49,229 nucleotides of DNA. Source: Ktedonobacteria bacterium. GTDB lineage: Bacteria; Chloroflexota; Ktedonobacteria; Ktedonobacterales; JACDGC01. This document shows positions 1 to 8,192 of the stretch, piece by piece (within the stretch, counting starts at the first letter, position 1; every line of letters begins with the position of its first letter). Location of the stretch: contig DAIDGU010000007.1 in NCBI GenBank assembly GCA_027459785.1, positions 1 through 49,229 on the forward strand. The letters are read 5' to 3'. The translations under genes were made by a program, and so were the position numbers. The notes beneath the pieces are model-generated. The model did not search any database, was not told the origin of the DNA, and saw only the letters and a program-made list of their open reading frames with translations.

Positions 1-111
1 GCAGTATCGGGGTAGCTATCGGGTAACTGCATCACCATATTACCGGCAGGGTAAAAGGCGTGGGCCACCGCGTCGGTGGTCGCTGGAATCTCGCCGAGGG
101 GCAAGGGGGTG
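1..111. repeat. Terminal direct repeat, left copy
   Basis: These 111 bases are repeated exactly at 49119-49229, in the same orientation. The segment lies wholly inside the start of a transposase gene read on the minus strand. An exact end-to-end overlap of odd length is what a de Bruijn assembler leaves on a circular contig. It can also arise when both contig ends run into the same repeated insertion sequence. The sequence alone does not separate these. Confidence 0.95.
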
Positions 112-116
112 CGCAT
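1..116 (-). pseudogene. IS1182-family transposase, N-terminal fragment (continues at the right end)
   Basis: The minus strand reads from an ATG at 116-114 and begins MRTPLPLGEIPATTDAVA, followed by the FYPAGN segment. This is the recognisable start of IS1182-family (DUF772) transposases. A good ribosome-binding site (AAAGGAGA, 132-125) lies eight bases upstream, so the start is well supported. The reading frame runs off the left edge. Because 1-111 equals 49119-49229, it continues in the right-end copy, where the gene is frameshifted and truncated. The full protein would be about 450 residues; only about 110 are present across both pieces. It is very unlikely to be active. Confidence 0.85.
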
Positions 117-289
117 GAGGTGTTTCTCCTTTCAGGCAGGATGCATGTCTCCGCTTATTTCTGGCCAACCGATTTCGCCACCCGTATCTTGCAAGCGGGG
201 GGTGTACGCGCCCTTCTATAAACATAAATAGGTAAGAAAATTGGTCAAGCTGGACCATGCGATCTGGCATTCAATTAGCGTAGGGAAAC

Positions 290-317
290 GCCAGCCGCCG
301 TTGATCGGCGGTCTGGC
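290..317 (+). promoter_or_regulatory. Hairpin in the leader of the small membrane protein gene
   Basis: GCCAGCCGCCG (290-300) pairs with CGGCGGTCTGGC (306-317) around a five-base loop, with one bulge. It sits 34 bases before the ATG at 352. There is no T-run after it, so it looks more like an mRNA leader structure or the end of an upstream element than an intrinsic terminator. A role is inferred only. Confidence 0.35.
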
Positions 318-351
318 TGGCATCGCTTCAAAGATTGAAAGGAGTCCTCAC

Positions 352-561
352 ATGTCTCAGCAACCACCGGTCAACGTCAACAATCGCAGCAGCGGCAGCG
401 GCGCCGTCGGGCTGATCGTCGGATTGGTGATTATCGTGCTTCTGGTCGTCGGCATTTTGCTCTTCCTCAATCGCGGCAACACGACCAATACTACGACCAA
501 CACCACGTCGCCGGTTCCTACCCTACCATCGTCGCTGCCCACGGCAGTGCCAACGCCGTAA
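352..561 (+). CDS. Small single-pass membrane protein, unknown function
   Basis: The protein has 69 residues. A short polar N-terminus (MSQQPPVNVNNRSSGSGA) is followed by one strongly hydrophobic helix (about residues 19-41) and a Thr/Asn/Pro-rich tail of about 28 residues. The ATG at 352 is chosen because GAAAGGA (337-343) lies at the right distance; a TTG at 241 in the same frame has no such site. The layout suggests a type I or tail-exposed membrane peptide with a low-complexity outer segment. I do not recognise a family. It is monocistronic, followed by a hairpin at 569-599, and lies between the IS1182 remnant and the convergent RNase J gene. Confidence 0.7.
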   Translation: MSQQPPVNVNNRSSGSGAVGLIVGLVIIVLLVVGILLFLNRGNTTNTTTNTTSPVPTLPSSLPTAVPTP

Positions 562-568
562 ACTCGCG

Positions 569-599
569 CAGGCGGCGGATCCATGCGATCCGTCGCCTG
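569..599 (+). terminator. Probable terminator hairpin after the small membrane protein gene
   Basis: A 13-base-pair stem (569-581 with 587-599, one G-T pair) closes a five-base loop only eight bases after the stop codon at 559-561. No clear T-run follows, so it may be a weak or bidirectional terminator, or a 3' stability structure. Confidence 0.55.
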
Positions 600-831
600 T
601 GCCATCATACCGGCTTACTCATTGTCAGCATATGCAGGTCGTGCAAGGTGGTCGCCCGCTTCCGGCGCGTGCCACCACACAGGAACAGGACGACGATCTG
701 AGCGGCGACGACCATCCCCTACGCCAAGCGTACCGCAATGGAAGCAAAAGCTGCCCTCACCACGGTGCTAGCAGTCAAGAGCTTATACCCGTTACAGGTA
801 ATTACTCTATCACCTGACGGGCAGGGTCGCG

Positions 832-2592
832 TCACATCTCCGTGATGGTGGCGATGATCAGCGGGCGCAGATGGGTTTTTTGCCAGATGTAGGTGCCGAG
901 GGCTTCTTTGGTGCGCTCGACCATCTCGCCATACTCCGGCTTGCCGCGCGCCTGACGACGCAGCGCCTTCTTGAGTTGCTCGCACGCCTGGGTCATGAAG
1001 CCTTCGGATTCCGTGCTGAGGACGCCGCGCGCGATCACTTCGGGGTCGGCCAGCAGTTCGCCGCTGTCGCGGTCCACCACCAGCGTCGCCACCACCACGC
1101 CATCGGCGGCCAGATGTTGGCGGTCGCGCAGCACATCGCGCGAAACATTGCCCACGGTCAGGCCATCCACCAGCACCGCGCCGGCGGGAACGTGACTGAC
1201 CTTACGCATATGCTCCGGCGTCAGCTCGATCACGTCGCCCAATTCCACGATGATGGTCTGCTCCGGCGCATAGCCTTCATCGCGCGCCATTTGCACGTAC
1301 AACCATTGGTGGCGATACTCGCCGTGGACGGGCAAGACGTAGCGCGGGCGCAGCAGCCGCAGCGTATCACGCAGTTCTTCGCGGCTGGCGTGGCCGCTGA
1401 CATGGACGTGGGGATGCAGCGCGCCGTAAATCACCTGCGCGCCCCGCCGAAAAAGATTGTCGATGGTGCGCGCCACTGTCTCCGTGTTGCCCGGCACCGG
1501 CTCCGCCGAGAGCACGACCGTATCACCCTGGTGCAGCGAGATCGTCGGGTGGACGCCCGACGCGATGCGCGAGAGCGCCGAGGTCGGCTCGCCCTGGCTG
1601 CCCGTCGTCAGCAGCAACACTTTGTCGTCGGGCATGCGATTCGCCTCGTCCACCGTCACCACTGAACCTTCGGGCAGGTGGATGTAGCCCAACTCCGCCG
1701 CCACGGACATGTTTTGGTCCATGCTGCGTCCGGCGATGGCCGTTTTGCGCCCAAATTTGTTGGCCGAGATGATCGCCTGTTCCAGGCGCGGAATATTCGA
1801 GGCGAAGGTGGTGATGATGACGCGCCCCTTGGCATCGTGGATCAGGCGCTCGTTGGCCTCAAAGACCAGTGTCTCCGGGGGGGTGCGGCCCGCTCGTTCG
1901 ATGCGCACGCAGTCCGTCAGCAGCGCCAACACGCCCGCATCGCCCAGTTCCTTCAAGCGTTGCTGATCGGTCTGGAACGCGGAATCTTGCGAGGGATCGA
2001 GCTTGAAATCGCCGGTGACGACGACGATACCAGCGGTGGTATGCAGCGCCAGCATGAAGCTGCCGGGGATGCTGTGGGCGACCGGGATGAACTCGCAGGT
2101 GATGTTGCCCAACTGGACGCGATCACCTGGCTCGACGGCGTGCAGGTCGGCATATTGCAGGGCGCGGCGCTCGCGCAGCTTCGCTTCGATCATGCCGATG
2201 GTCAGGCGCGAGGCATACAGGGGGACGCGCTGGTCGTCGCGGGCGAGCTGCGGCAGCACGAAGGGCAGCGCGCCGATGTGGTCTTCGTGGCCGTGGGTGA
2301 TGACGATGCCCCGAAAGCGGTCGAGCCGCTCACGCAGGTACGACACGTCGGGGATGACGAGATCGATGCCGCGCTGCTCCTCTTCGGGGAACTTGACGCC
2401 GGCATCGACCAGGATGATATCCTGCCCGGATTCGATGGCGGTGGCGTTCTTGCCGACCTCGCCCACGCCGCCCAGTGGGATGATGCGCACGCCGGGTTTG
2501 CTGGCGGGCCGCGCTTTCGCGCCGCCATTGGTGCGCGGCGCGCGCTGGGTAAAGCTCTGTGCGCGGTCATTCCCGCGCTGCTGGTTGCTCAC
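832..2592 (-). CDS. rnj: Ribonuclease J
   Basis: The protein has 586 residues and belongs to the metallo-beta-lactamase/beta-CASP family. These enzymes degrade and mature RNA by 5'-3' exonuclease and endonuclease action in the cytoplasm. After about 30 basic, disordered residues comes the core IIPLGGVGEVGKNATAIE. The zinc-binding motif HGHEDH lies near residues 100-105, then VVTGDFKLD and the beta-CASP stretch with HPHVHVSGHA. A C-terminal domain ends at the stop. I chose the GTG at 2592-2590 because GAGGAG (2607-2602) lies nine bases upstream; a TTG at 2616 in frame has no such site. The length fits the family (about 555-600). A terminator-like hairpin directly precedes the ribosome-binding site. 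Confidence 0.95.
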   Translation of the reverse strand: MSNQQRGNDRAQSFTQRAPRTNGGAKARPASKPGVRIIPLGGVGEVGKNATAIESGQDIILVDAGVKFPEEEQRGIDLVIPDVSYLRERLDRFRGIVITHGHEDHIGALPFVLPQLARDDQRVPLYASRLTIGMIEAKLRERRALQYADLHAVEPGDRVQLGNITCEFIPVAHSIPGSFMLALHTTAGIVVVTGDFKLDPSQDSAFQTDQQRLKELGDAGVLALLTDCVRIERAGRTPPETLVFEANERLIHDAKGRVIITTFASNIPRLEQAIISANKFGRKTAIAGRSMDQNMSVAAELGYIHLPEGSVVTVDEANRMPDDKVLLLTTGSQGEPTSALSRIASGVHPTISLHQGDTVVLSAEPVPGNTETVARTIDNLFRRGAQVIYGALHPHVHVSGHASREELRDTLRLLRPRYVLPVHGEYRHQWLYVQMARDEGYAPEQTIIVELGDVIELTPEHMRKVSHVPAGAVLVDGLTVGNVSRDVLRDRQHLAADGVVVATLVVDRDSGELLADPEVIARGVLSTESEGFMTQACEQLKKALRRQARGKPEYGEMVERTKEALGTYIWQKTHLRPLIIATITEM

Positions 2593-2609
2593 TGTGGAAA
2601 ACTCCTCAT

Positions 2610-2656
2610 AAAACAAAAAGGCGACACCTCATCCATTCGTGATGATGAAGTGCCGC
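2610..2656 (-). terminator. Intrinsic terminator in the RNase J leader (possible attenuator)
   Basis: Read on the minus strand, 2656-2644 pairs with 2633-2621 over 13 base pairs (three or more G-U pairs) around a ten-base loop. It is followed by CTTTTTGTTTT (2620-2610). This is a textbook intrinsic terminator, but it ends only about 17 bases before the rnj GTG. It therefore either ends a short upstream RNA or attenuates rnj. An overlapping small hairpin, AAGTG-CGG-CACTT (2660-2648), would compete with its left arm. Confidence 0.75.
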
Positions 2657-3046
2657 ACTTGCACAATACCGTTTGGATACACGCTCATCGATCAATCCTG
2701 AGATAGCGACCGCAACGCGCGCACCGCTGGCTGCGCGCTGCCCAACTCTAGCAGCCCCTCGCACCAGCTCAGCGCGCGAGTGAACGCCACTGCTATACAA
2801 GCACAGAGATCATGCCAACCTGCACGCCAATCCGAGCGCGCGGCACCGGCAGGGCTGTACCACTTATACCTCTGCGACACAAGCGCCTCATACCTTAAGG
2901 ACACGAGCGGAGCGAATCTGGCGACAAGGCGATGCGCTTTGTATGGGCGCGCTGTATCGCGCCCGTCGGCTGAATGCCGCCTGCCAGCACATCCGTGCCA
3001 CAAGCGTCAGCACATCCATAAAGGCTCGTCTGCGCCCCCTGGAGTG
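2657..3046. other. Non-coding spacer between rnj and rpsT, with a dispersed repeat
   Basis: I see no supported gene here. The minus strand would be the leader of rnj. The segment 2936-2964 (GCTTTGTATGGGCG... ending in CGCGCCC) recurs with few changes at 41046-41074. Each copy contains a GGGCG/CGCCC hairpin, as in short palindromic intergenic repeats. Whether a short RNA ending at the 2610 terminator is made from this region cannot be told. Confidence 0.6.
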
Positions 3047-3331
3047 CTACGCCTCGCTGCCTTCGCTCAGGGCGGCATTCAGCCGGCGGGCCAGGCGCGA
3101 CTTGCGGCGCGCGGCGTTGTTGCGATGCAGCACGCCCTTGGTGACAGCACGGTCAAGCTGGCTCATCGCCTGGCGGATCGTTTCGACGGTGGTTGGCTCT
3201 GCTGGCGCGGTGGCAATCGCCTTGCGCGCTCTGGTCACGAAGGTACGCACCTTGGTCTTGACGGCGTGGTTGCGCTCGCGGCGTTTCTTTTCGACACCGA
3301 TACGCTTGATGGCCGACTTTGTATTCGCCAT
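3047..3331 (-). CDS. rpsT: 30S ribosomal protein S20
   Basis: The protein has 94 residues, is very basic and binds 16S rRNA in the small ribosomal subunit. It begins MANTKSAIKRIGVEKKRR and contains RNHAVKTKVRTFV and the typical RNNAARRKSRLARRLN near the end. Length and composition match bacterial S20. The ATG at 3331-3329 is preceded by GAGAGGG about ten bases upstream; a longer frame upstream lacks family similarity. It stands alone, divergent from nothing nearby and about 450 bases upstream of rnj on the same strand. Confidence 0.97.
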   Translation of the reverse strand: MANTKSAIKRIGVEKKRRERNHAVKTKVRTFVTRARKAIATAPAEPTTVETIRQAMSQLDRAVTKGVLHRNNAARRKSRLARRLNAALSEGSEA

Positions 3332-3510
3332 GAACTCGAAAACCCTCTCAAAATGGTTAGGGACACGCGCCGCGCACAGCGGTAGGCGCATCACCGGATG
3401 CGGGAATGGGATGAAATGGGCGCACGGCTCCCATGCGACATGTGCCATTATTCTATCACAAGCCGCGCTTTATGGCAAACCGCTAGGCCAACTGGCGACA
3501 GGCAACGCTC

Positions 3511-4892
3511 TCATGCCGCGCGTTGGCCCGCCAGCCGGGCGCGCATCGCCCCGACCCAGCCGAACGTATGGCGGTCTGGTTCCACCCGCCGGAAGAACTG
3601 GAAGTAGAGCCAGGAGGAGATGGCGTAGGTGACGGCGGTGAAGCTGAAGGCCGCGCCATAGCCGCCGAAACTTTGCAGCACGCCGCTGATCAGCGGCCCC
3701 AGGCCGCCGCGCCCCAGGTTGCCCATCGCGTTCATCACGCTGGTATACGTCGCGCGCTGGTTCACCGGCAGCAGATCCATCGCCAGCGCCTCGCTGACGG
3801 GACCACCCATGTTCATCAGCGCGCCGCGCATGTAAAACGACGCGATCGCCAGTTGTAGGTTCAGCGTGAAGCCCAGCACCAGCAGCAAGGGGATCGAGAT
3901 CGCCTCCGTCACCACCGTCGCGCGCACGCGGCCCAGCCGCCGCGCCCTGGCTGGCGCACGCGGCCCAGCCGCTGCGCCAGCCAGGGCGCGGCGAGGATCG
4001 CCACGGCAGTCACCACCTGCGAGACGGCGAAGATCGACGCGATGGGGCCGGGCGAGAGCAGGAAACGCTGATGGAAATAGAGTTGCTGGAAGGTGATGAA
4101 AGCACCGGCCCCCAGACCGATCAGCGTCGAGGGCAAGATCAACTTGACGAACATACTCCATTCGCCCCAGCGGAAGCGCCGCTGCTGGATCGCCCGTTCC
4201 ACCGTTTCCACCGTCGCCGCCGTCTGTGCCGCCACGGCGGGCCGGGGTAGCGCCGCCGGCGTGCGGATGAAGAACACCAGGACGAAGAGCAGCGCGTTGA
4301 GCATGATCACCGCGACGAAGGCCGTTTGCAGCGCGGCGGGGCTATTGGCGTCGCCATGCGCCAGGCCCGCGTACCACTCCGGCAGCCAGCCGCCGAGCAG
4401 ATTGCCCAGCGCGCCACAGGCCGTCAGGATGAAAGCATTGATGCTGAACAGATGGACGCGCTGCTCTGGCCGGCTGAGCGCCGCCAGCAGTGGGCCGCTG
4501 AGCACCCACACGATGGGATTACCGACGCTGCGCACAAGCGTATAGACCCAGATGCCGCTGGTCGGCGACATCACGAAAAAGAAGAGTGGCGCGAGCGCCG
4601 TCAGCGCCGTGCCGATCAGCAAAAACCGCTTGTAGCCCAGGCGATCCGCCAGGATGCCGACCGGCAACCCCACCAGGAACATGCCGACCGCCGGCACCGC
4701 GTTGAGCAAGCCGACAGACTGGTTCGTGAAACCGATCGCGTTCGCATAGAGATTCAACGTCAGCATGAAGACGCCGAAGGTCACGCCTTTGACAGCGGAA
4801 AACACCAAAAACAGCCAGGTATCGCGCGAGAAACCGCGCATAGCCGCCCACAAGCCCAGCTCGCTAGTCGGCACCGGAGAACGCATCGCCAC
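3511..4892 (-). pseudogene. MFS transporter, frameshifted by a 32-bp insertion
   Basis: Two overlapping frames (4892 to about 3960, then about 3960 to 3511) together make a 12-helix major facilitator protein, with RDTWLFLVFSAVKG near the start and a typical NQRATYTSVMNAMGNLG loop. Removing 32 bases at about 3941-3972 gives exactly 450 codons and a smooth join, LAQRLGRV-RATVVTEA. The insertion is a quasi-palindrome (separate entry). A GTG at 4892-4890 fits a GAGAAGG site nine bases upstream; ATG 4886 is an alternative. The substrate is unknown. The gene is inactive as written, unless the insertion is an assembly or sequencing error, which its hairpin form makes possible. Confidence 0.85.
3922..3993. 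repeat. Quasi-palindromic insertion: direct plus inverted repeats
   Basis: 3922-3940 repeats exactly at 3954-3972 (19 bases, offset 32). 3938-3958 is the exact inverse complement of 3973-3993 (21 bases). Excising one 32-base unit restores the transporter frame. This pattern is the signature of a template switch at a hairpin during replication, or of a polymerase/assembly artefact at a hairpin. Confidence 0.85.
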
Positions 4893-5177
4893 GCCACACA
4901 ACCTTCTCATGTATGATAACCGTCTTCTTTTAGGATAGCACGTATCATCCATGTCATACCACCCCACCTAAAATCCCATCCCCCATTTGGGTAACTGGCG
5001 GTATGTTCGCCGGCAGCCGCGTCAGCAGCGTTACGCTGTGGTGAACAATGAGACATCTGCCTTAATCCACTATCCTACTGGCCTCATGTGTGCTATCGTA
5101 GTAGCAGCAAAACCAACATCAGCCCATTGATTGCAGCGCGGGGTAGCAGCGCCGCGCTTGTGAAGGATATAAGGCGC

Positions 5178-8100
5178 ATGACCACGTTTGCCATCGTTTG
5201 TCGTTCGACTGACCCAGCGCAAGTGCCATACATCGCGCGCCAGGCCGAGGCGCTGGCCGCCGCCGGCCATGCCGTCGATATCATCGCGCCGCCCTGGCCG
5301 GCGCTGGCGGAACAGATCAGCCACTCCCAGGTGCGCATGCGCTCCCTGGCCGTTGCCCCCAAGGGTGGCGCGTCGCCGGCGCAGCTCGTCTTTTGGCTGC
5401 GGACGTGTCTGGCGCTCACCCTGGCCCAGTTCCAACGGCGCTATCATGTGATCCAGATCTCCGGCGCGACAGGCATCTTCGTCTTCGCCGCCTTCCTGGC
5501 ACACCTGCTGGGCGGGCGCGTCGTGCTGGATGTGAGTGATGCCGGGCCGGAGCGCCTGATGGTGCAGACGGGCGCGCGGCGCGAGAGCTTGCGGGTGCGC
5601 GCCGCCGTTTTAGTGGAACAACTGGTGGTCGATTTCGCCGATCACCTCATCACCGTCAGCGAACCCTTGCGCGTGCGCTACCTCAGCCGGGGTTGCCCTC
5701 CTGAAAAAATCAATGTCATCTATCGCACCCCCGATGAAGCTCTCTATAATCAGGTACTCAATGTCGCGCGGCATCCCAGCATCGCCGACCGCTTCTTGTT
5801 GGTTTGCCGGGGACGGGCGGGCGAGGAATTCGATTACGAGACGGTGATCCGCGCCGTCGCCAGTCTGCGCGACCGCATCCCCAACCTTCTGCTGTGGATC
5901 GCGTGTCCTGACGAGCGCAAGGCCGACCTCGAAGCCCTGATTCGCGTGCTGAACGCGACACCGGCGATCCTGCTGCAAGGCCACCTGGACCGCACCGCCA
6001 TCCCCGCCTTCATCTCCCAGGCGGATGCGCATATCGTCGCCGTGCCACGCAACGCCCTCACCGATCTGCTTTTGCCGGACGGCGTGCTGGAAAGCCTGAG
6101 CCTGGGCGTGCCGACGATCACCGTGCGCACGCAAGCGACACAGTTTTACTTTGATCCGCGCACGCTGCTGGTCTTCGACACCGGCGACGTGGGCGACCTG
6201 GCGGCGCGCATCGAATGGCTGGCGCACCACCCAGAGGCGCGAACGAAGCTCATGCAGGGCGCGCGGGAACTGGCGCTGCAATTCAACTGGAGCCGCGAGC
6301 GCCATCGCTATGTCGCGCTGATCCTGGCCGTCGCCGTCGCGGGCAATGCCACCGAGGATGCGCGCGATCCGGGTGCCGCCGCCGGGTTCAGCAAGGCGTC
6401 GCGCCGCCCGCGCACGTCGATCCGCGCCTTCACCTCCGCCGCCGCGATGGCCTCGCCGATGGAGATGGTCGAACACCCGCTCATCGGCGACCTGCCCATC
6501 GACCAGATCCAGACCGTGCAACACCTGCCCTTGCGCCTGAGCGCGACCTCAAACGAGTGGCGCACGGGGCGGCGCTTGCGCATGCGCCTGGGCGCGTGGA
6601 CGTTGCGCGGCACGGCCACCCTGCTGCTGTTCGGCATGCCGGTCGTCGCCACCCAGCCGGCCCTTTTCGCCAAGGTGATCACGGCGCTGATGTTCGCGTT
6701 GCTCGTCTGCCTGATGGTGCTGCTGCCGTCGGGCGAAGCGGCGATCATCGTCGCGCTCTATTTCATCGCCCAACGCGCGATCTTCATCCAGTTCACCCCC
6801 GAAGGCGTGTTGGGCCATGTCATCGTCTACCTGGGAACGGCGCTCCAGTTGATCGTTTTCATCGGCTTCTGTGTACGAGTGATCGTGCAGCAGCGGCCCT
6901 TGCAACGCACCAGTTTCATCCTCTGGCCGGCGACACTCTACTTCCTGGTGAGCGTCGTTTCGGCGTATGTGAACCATGTGCCGCTGACCGTGGCGGCGCT
7001 GGGCATCGAGCATACGCTGCACAATCTCGTCTTCGTCGTGCTTATCGCCGAAGATCTGCCAACGCCGCAACAGTTGCGCTGGTATGTCGGCTTCGTCATC
7101 ACCGCGCTCACGGCGATGGGCGGCTATGCCATCATCAAGACGGGCGTCGCCTTCCACTGGTTCGGCCTCCACCTGGGCCACACCGCATTGAACTGGCTGG
7201 TGCCGTCCTTCACGCCCGTCGCGGTGATCGTCCCTGACGCTGACACCTTCGCCTACCTGCTGAATTTCGGCATCTTGTTGGCCATCGCGGTCTTCATCAC
7301 CGTCAACACCAGCGAATCGCGCTTCGACACCCATACAGCCGCGCCGTTGCGCCTGAACCTGAGCCTGGTGGGCGCGCTGCTGGTGCTGACCTTCGCCGAA
7401 TATCTGACGAGTTCGGTGGAAAATTGGATCGGCTTGCTTGTCGGCGCGTTGGCGCTTTTCTTCGTGCTGCGCGAGAACCTGCGCTATGTGATGGGTGGCT
7501 ATCTGGTCGTGCTGCTGGCGCTGACCTTCGTCGCCTTCCCCCTCGCGCCGGGGACGCCGCCGATCTCGAATGCGACGCGCATCGTCGCCATCGCCCACGG
7601 GCAGATCCCCCATAACGCGCCACTGGCAGCGAGCGTGCAAGTCGTCAAGGATCACCCGCTCATCGGCGTGGGGCCGGGCCGTTTCGGCGGCACGGTGGCG
7701 TACATCACCCACAGTCCGGTTAATACGCAATATCATGTCAAGCTGCCAAGCGAGCTGACCTCCATCGACCTCTTTTGGCTGCACATCTGGGGCGAAACGG
7801 GCATCCTGGGCCTGGGTATCTTCCTCTGGCTGATGTACCAGACGGAGCGCGCGATCTGGCGCGCGTATCGCAAGAGCGCCTTCCGCCGCTGGCACGGCAT
7901 CACGGCGGGTGTCTTCGGCATCGTCATCGCCTTCAGCATCGCCACCATCTTTGGCAATTCACTGGAAGTAGACGCGCTCTCCGCGCCGTTCTGGGCGCTG
8001 GTCGGCATCGCCATCGCGCTGCCCGTCGCCAATCGCCCGCTCATCACGGATATCGTCCCCGCGCTGCGCTTCAGCGGCATAGACGACGCGGACGACAACC

Positions 8101-8192
8101 CCGCGCTGTCGCCGGCCAGCAGCGGCAACGGCAGCAACGGAAATAATGGCAGCAGCGGCAGCCGCAGTATGCGCGAAGGAGCACGGTCGTGA
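5178..8192 (+). CDS. Glycosyltransferase fused to an O-antigen-ligase-like polymerase
   Basis: The protein has 1004 residues in two parts. Residues 1 to about 420 form a family-4-type glycosyltransferase, starting MTTFAIVCRSTDPAQVPYIA and containing FADHLITVSEPLR and a segment ending in ESLSLGVPTITVR. Residues about 480-960 hold about a dozen membrane helices. They include the Wzy/WaaL signature region, DHPLIGVGPGRFGG near residue 826 and LHIWGETGILGLGIFLWLM after it. It likely builds or polymerises a surface polysaccharide at the membrane. The ATG at 5178 is chosen over an upstream in-frame start because the family similarity begins there, with AAGG just ahead. It overlaps the flippase gene by four bases (GTGA), which implies translational coupling. 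The Ser/Asn/Gly-rich tail is low complexity. Confidence 0.88.
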   Translation: MTTFAIVCRSTDPAQVPYIARQAEALAAAGHAVDIIAPPWPALAEQISHSQVRMRSLAVAPKGGASPAQLVFWLRTCLALTLAQFQRRYHVIQISGATGIFVFAAFLAHLLGGRVVLDVSDAGPERLMVQTGARRESLRVRAAVLVEQLVVDFADHLITVSEPLRVRYLSRGCPPEKINVIYRTPDEALYNQVLNVARHPSIADRFLLVCRGRAGEEFDYETVIRAVASLRDRIPNLLLWIACPDERKADLEALIRVLNATPAILLQGHLDRTAIPAFISQADAHIVAVPRNALTDLLLPDGVLESLSLGVPTITVRTQATQFYFDPRTLLVFDTGDVGDLAARIEWLAHHPEARTKLMQGARELALQFNWSRERHRYVALILAVAVAGNATEDARDPGAAAGFSKASRRPRTSIRAFTSAAAMASPMEMVEHPLIGDLPIDQIQTVQHLPLRLSATSNEWRTGRRLRMRLGAWTLRGTATLLLFGMPVVATQPALFAKVITALMFALLVCLMVLLPSGEAAIIVALYFIAQRAIFIQFTPEGVLGHVIVYLGTALQLIVFIGFCVRVIVQQRPLQRTSFILWPATLYFLVSVVSAYVNHVPLTVAALGIEHTLHNLVFVVLIAEDLPTPQQLRWYVGFVITALTAMGGYAIIKTGVAFHWFGLHLGHTALNWLVPSFTPVAVIVPDADTFAYLLNFGILLAIAVFITVNTSESRFDTHTAAPLRLNLSLVGALLVLTFAEYLTSSVENWIGLLVGALALFFVLRENLRYVMGGYLVVLLALTFVAFPLAPGTPPISNATRIVAIAHGQIPHNAPLAASVQVVKDHPLIGVGPGRFGGTVAYITHSPVNTQYHVKLPSELTSIDLFWLHIWGETGILGLGIFLWLMYQTERAIWRAYRKSAFRRWHGITAGVFGIVIAFSIATIFGNSLEVDALSAPFWALVGIAIALPVANRPLITDIVPALRFSGIDDADDNPALSPASSGNGSNGNNGSSGSRSMREGARS

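Noticed and set aside
789..820. Terminator after rnj
   Set aside because: CCCGT/ACGGG and AGGT/ACCT can pair on the minus strand, but the stems are broken by mismatches and there is no T-run.
1678..2706. Long open frame opposite the RNase J gene (342 codons)
   Set aside because: It is the mirror of a high-GC coding region. It has no ribosome-binding site, its composition is rich in His, Gln and Asp as expected for antisense frames, and it matches no family.
6549..7895. Open frame opposite the glycosyltransferase-polymerase gene (448 codons)
   Set aside because: It is an antisense shadow of a well-supported membrane protein and has only low-complexity charged sequence.
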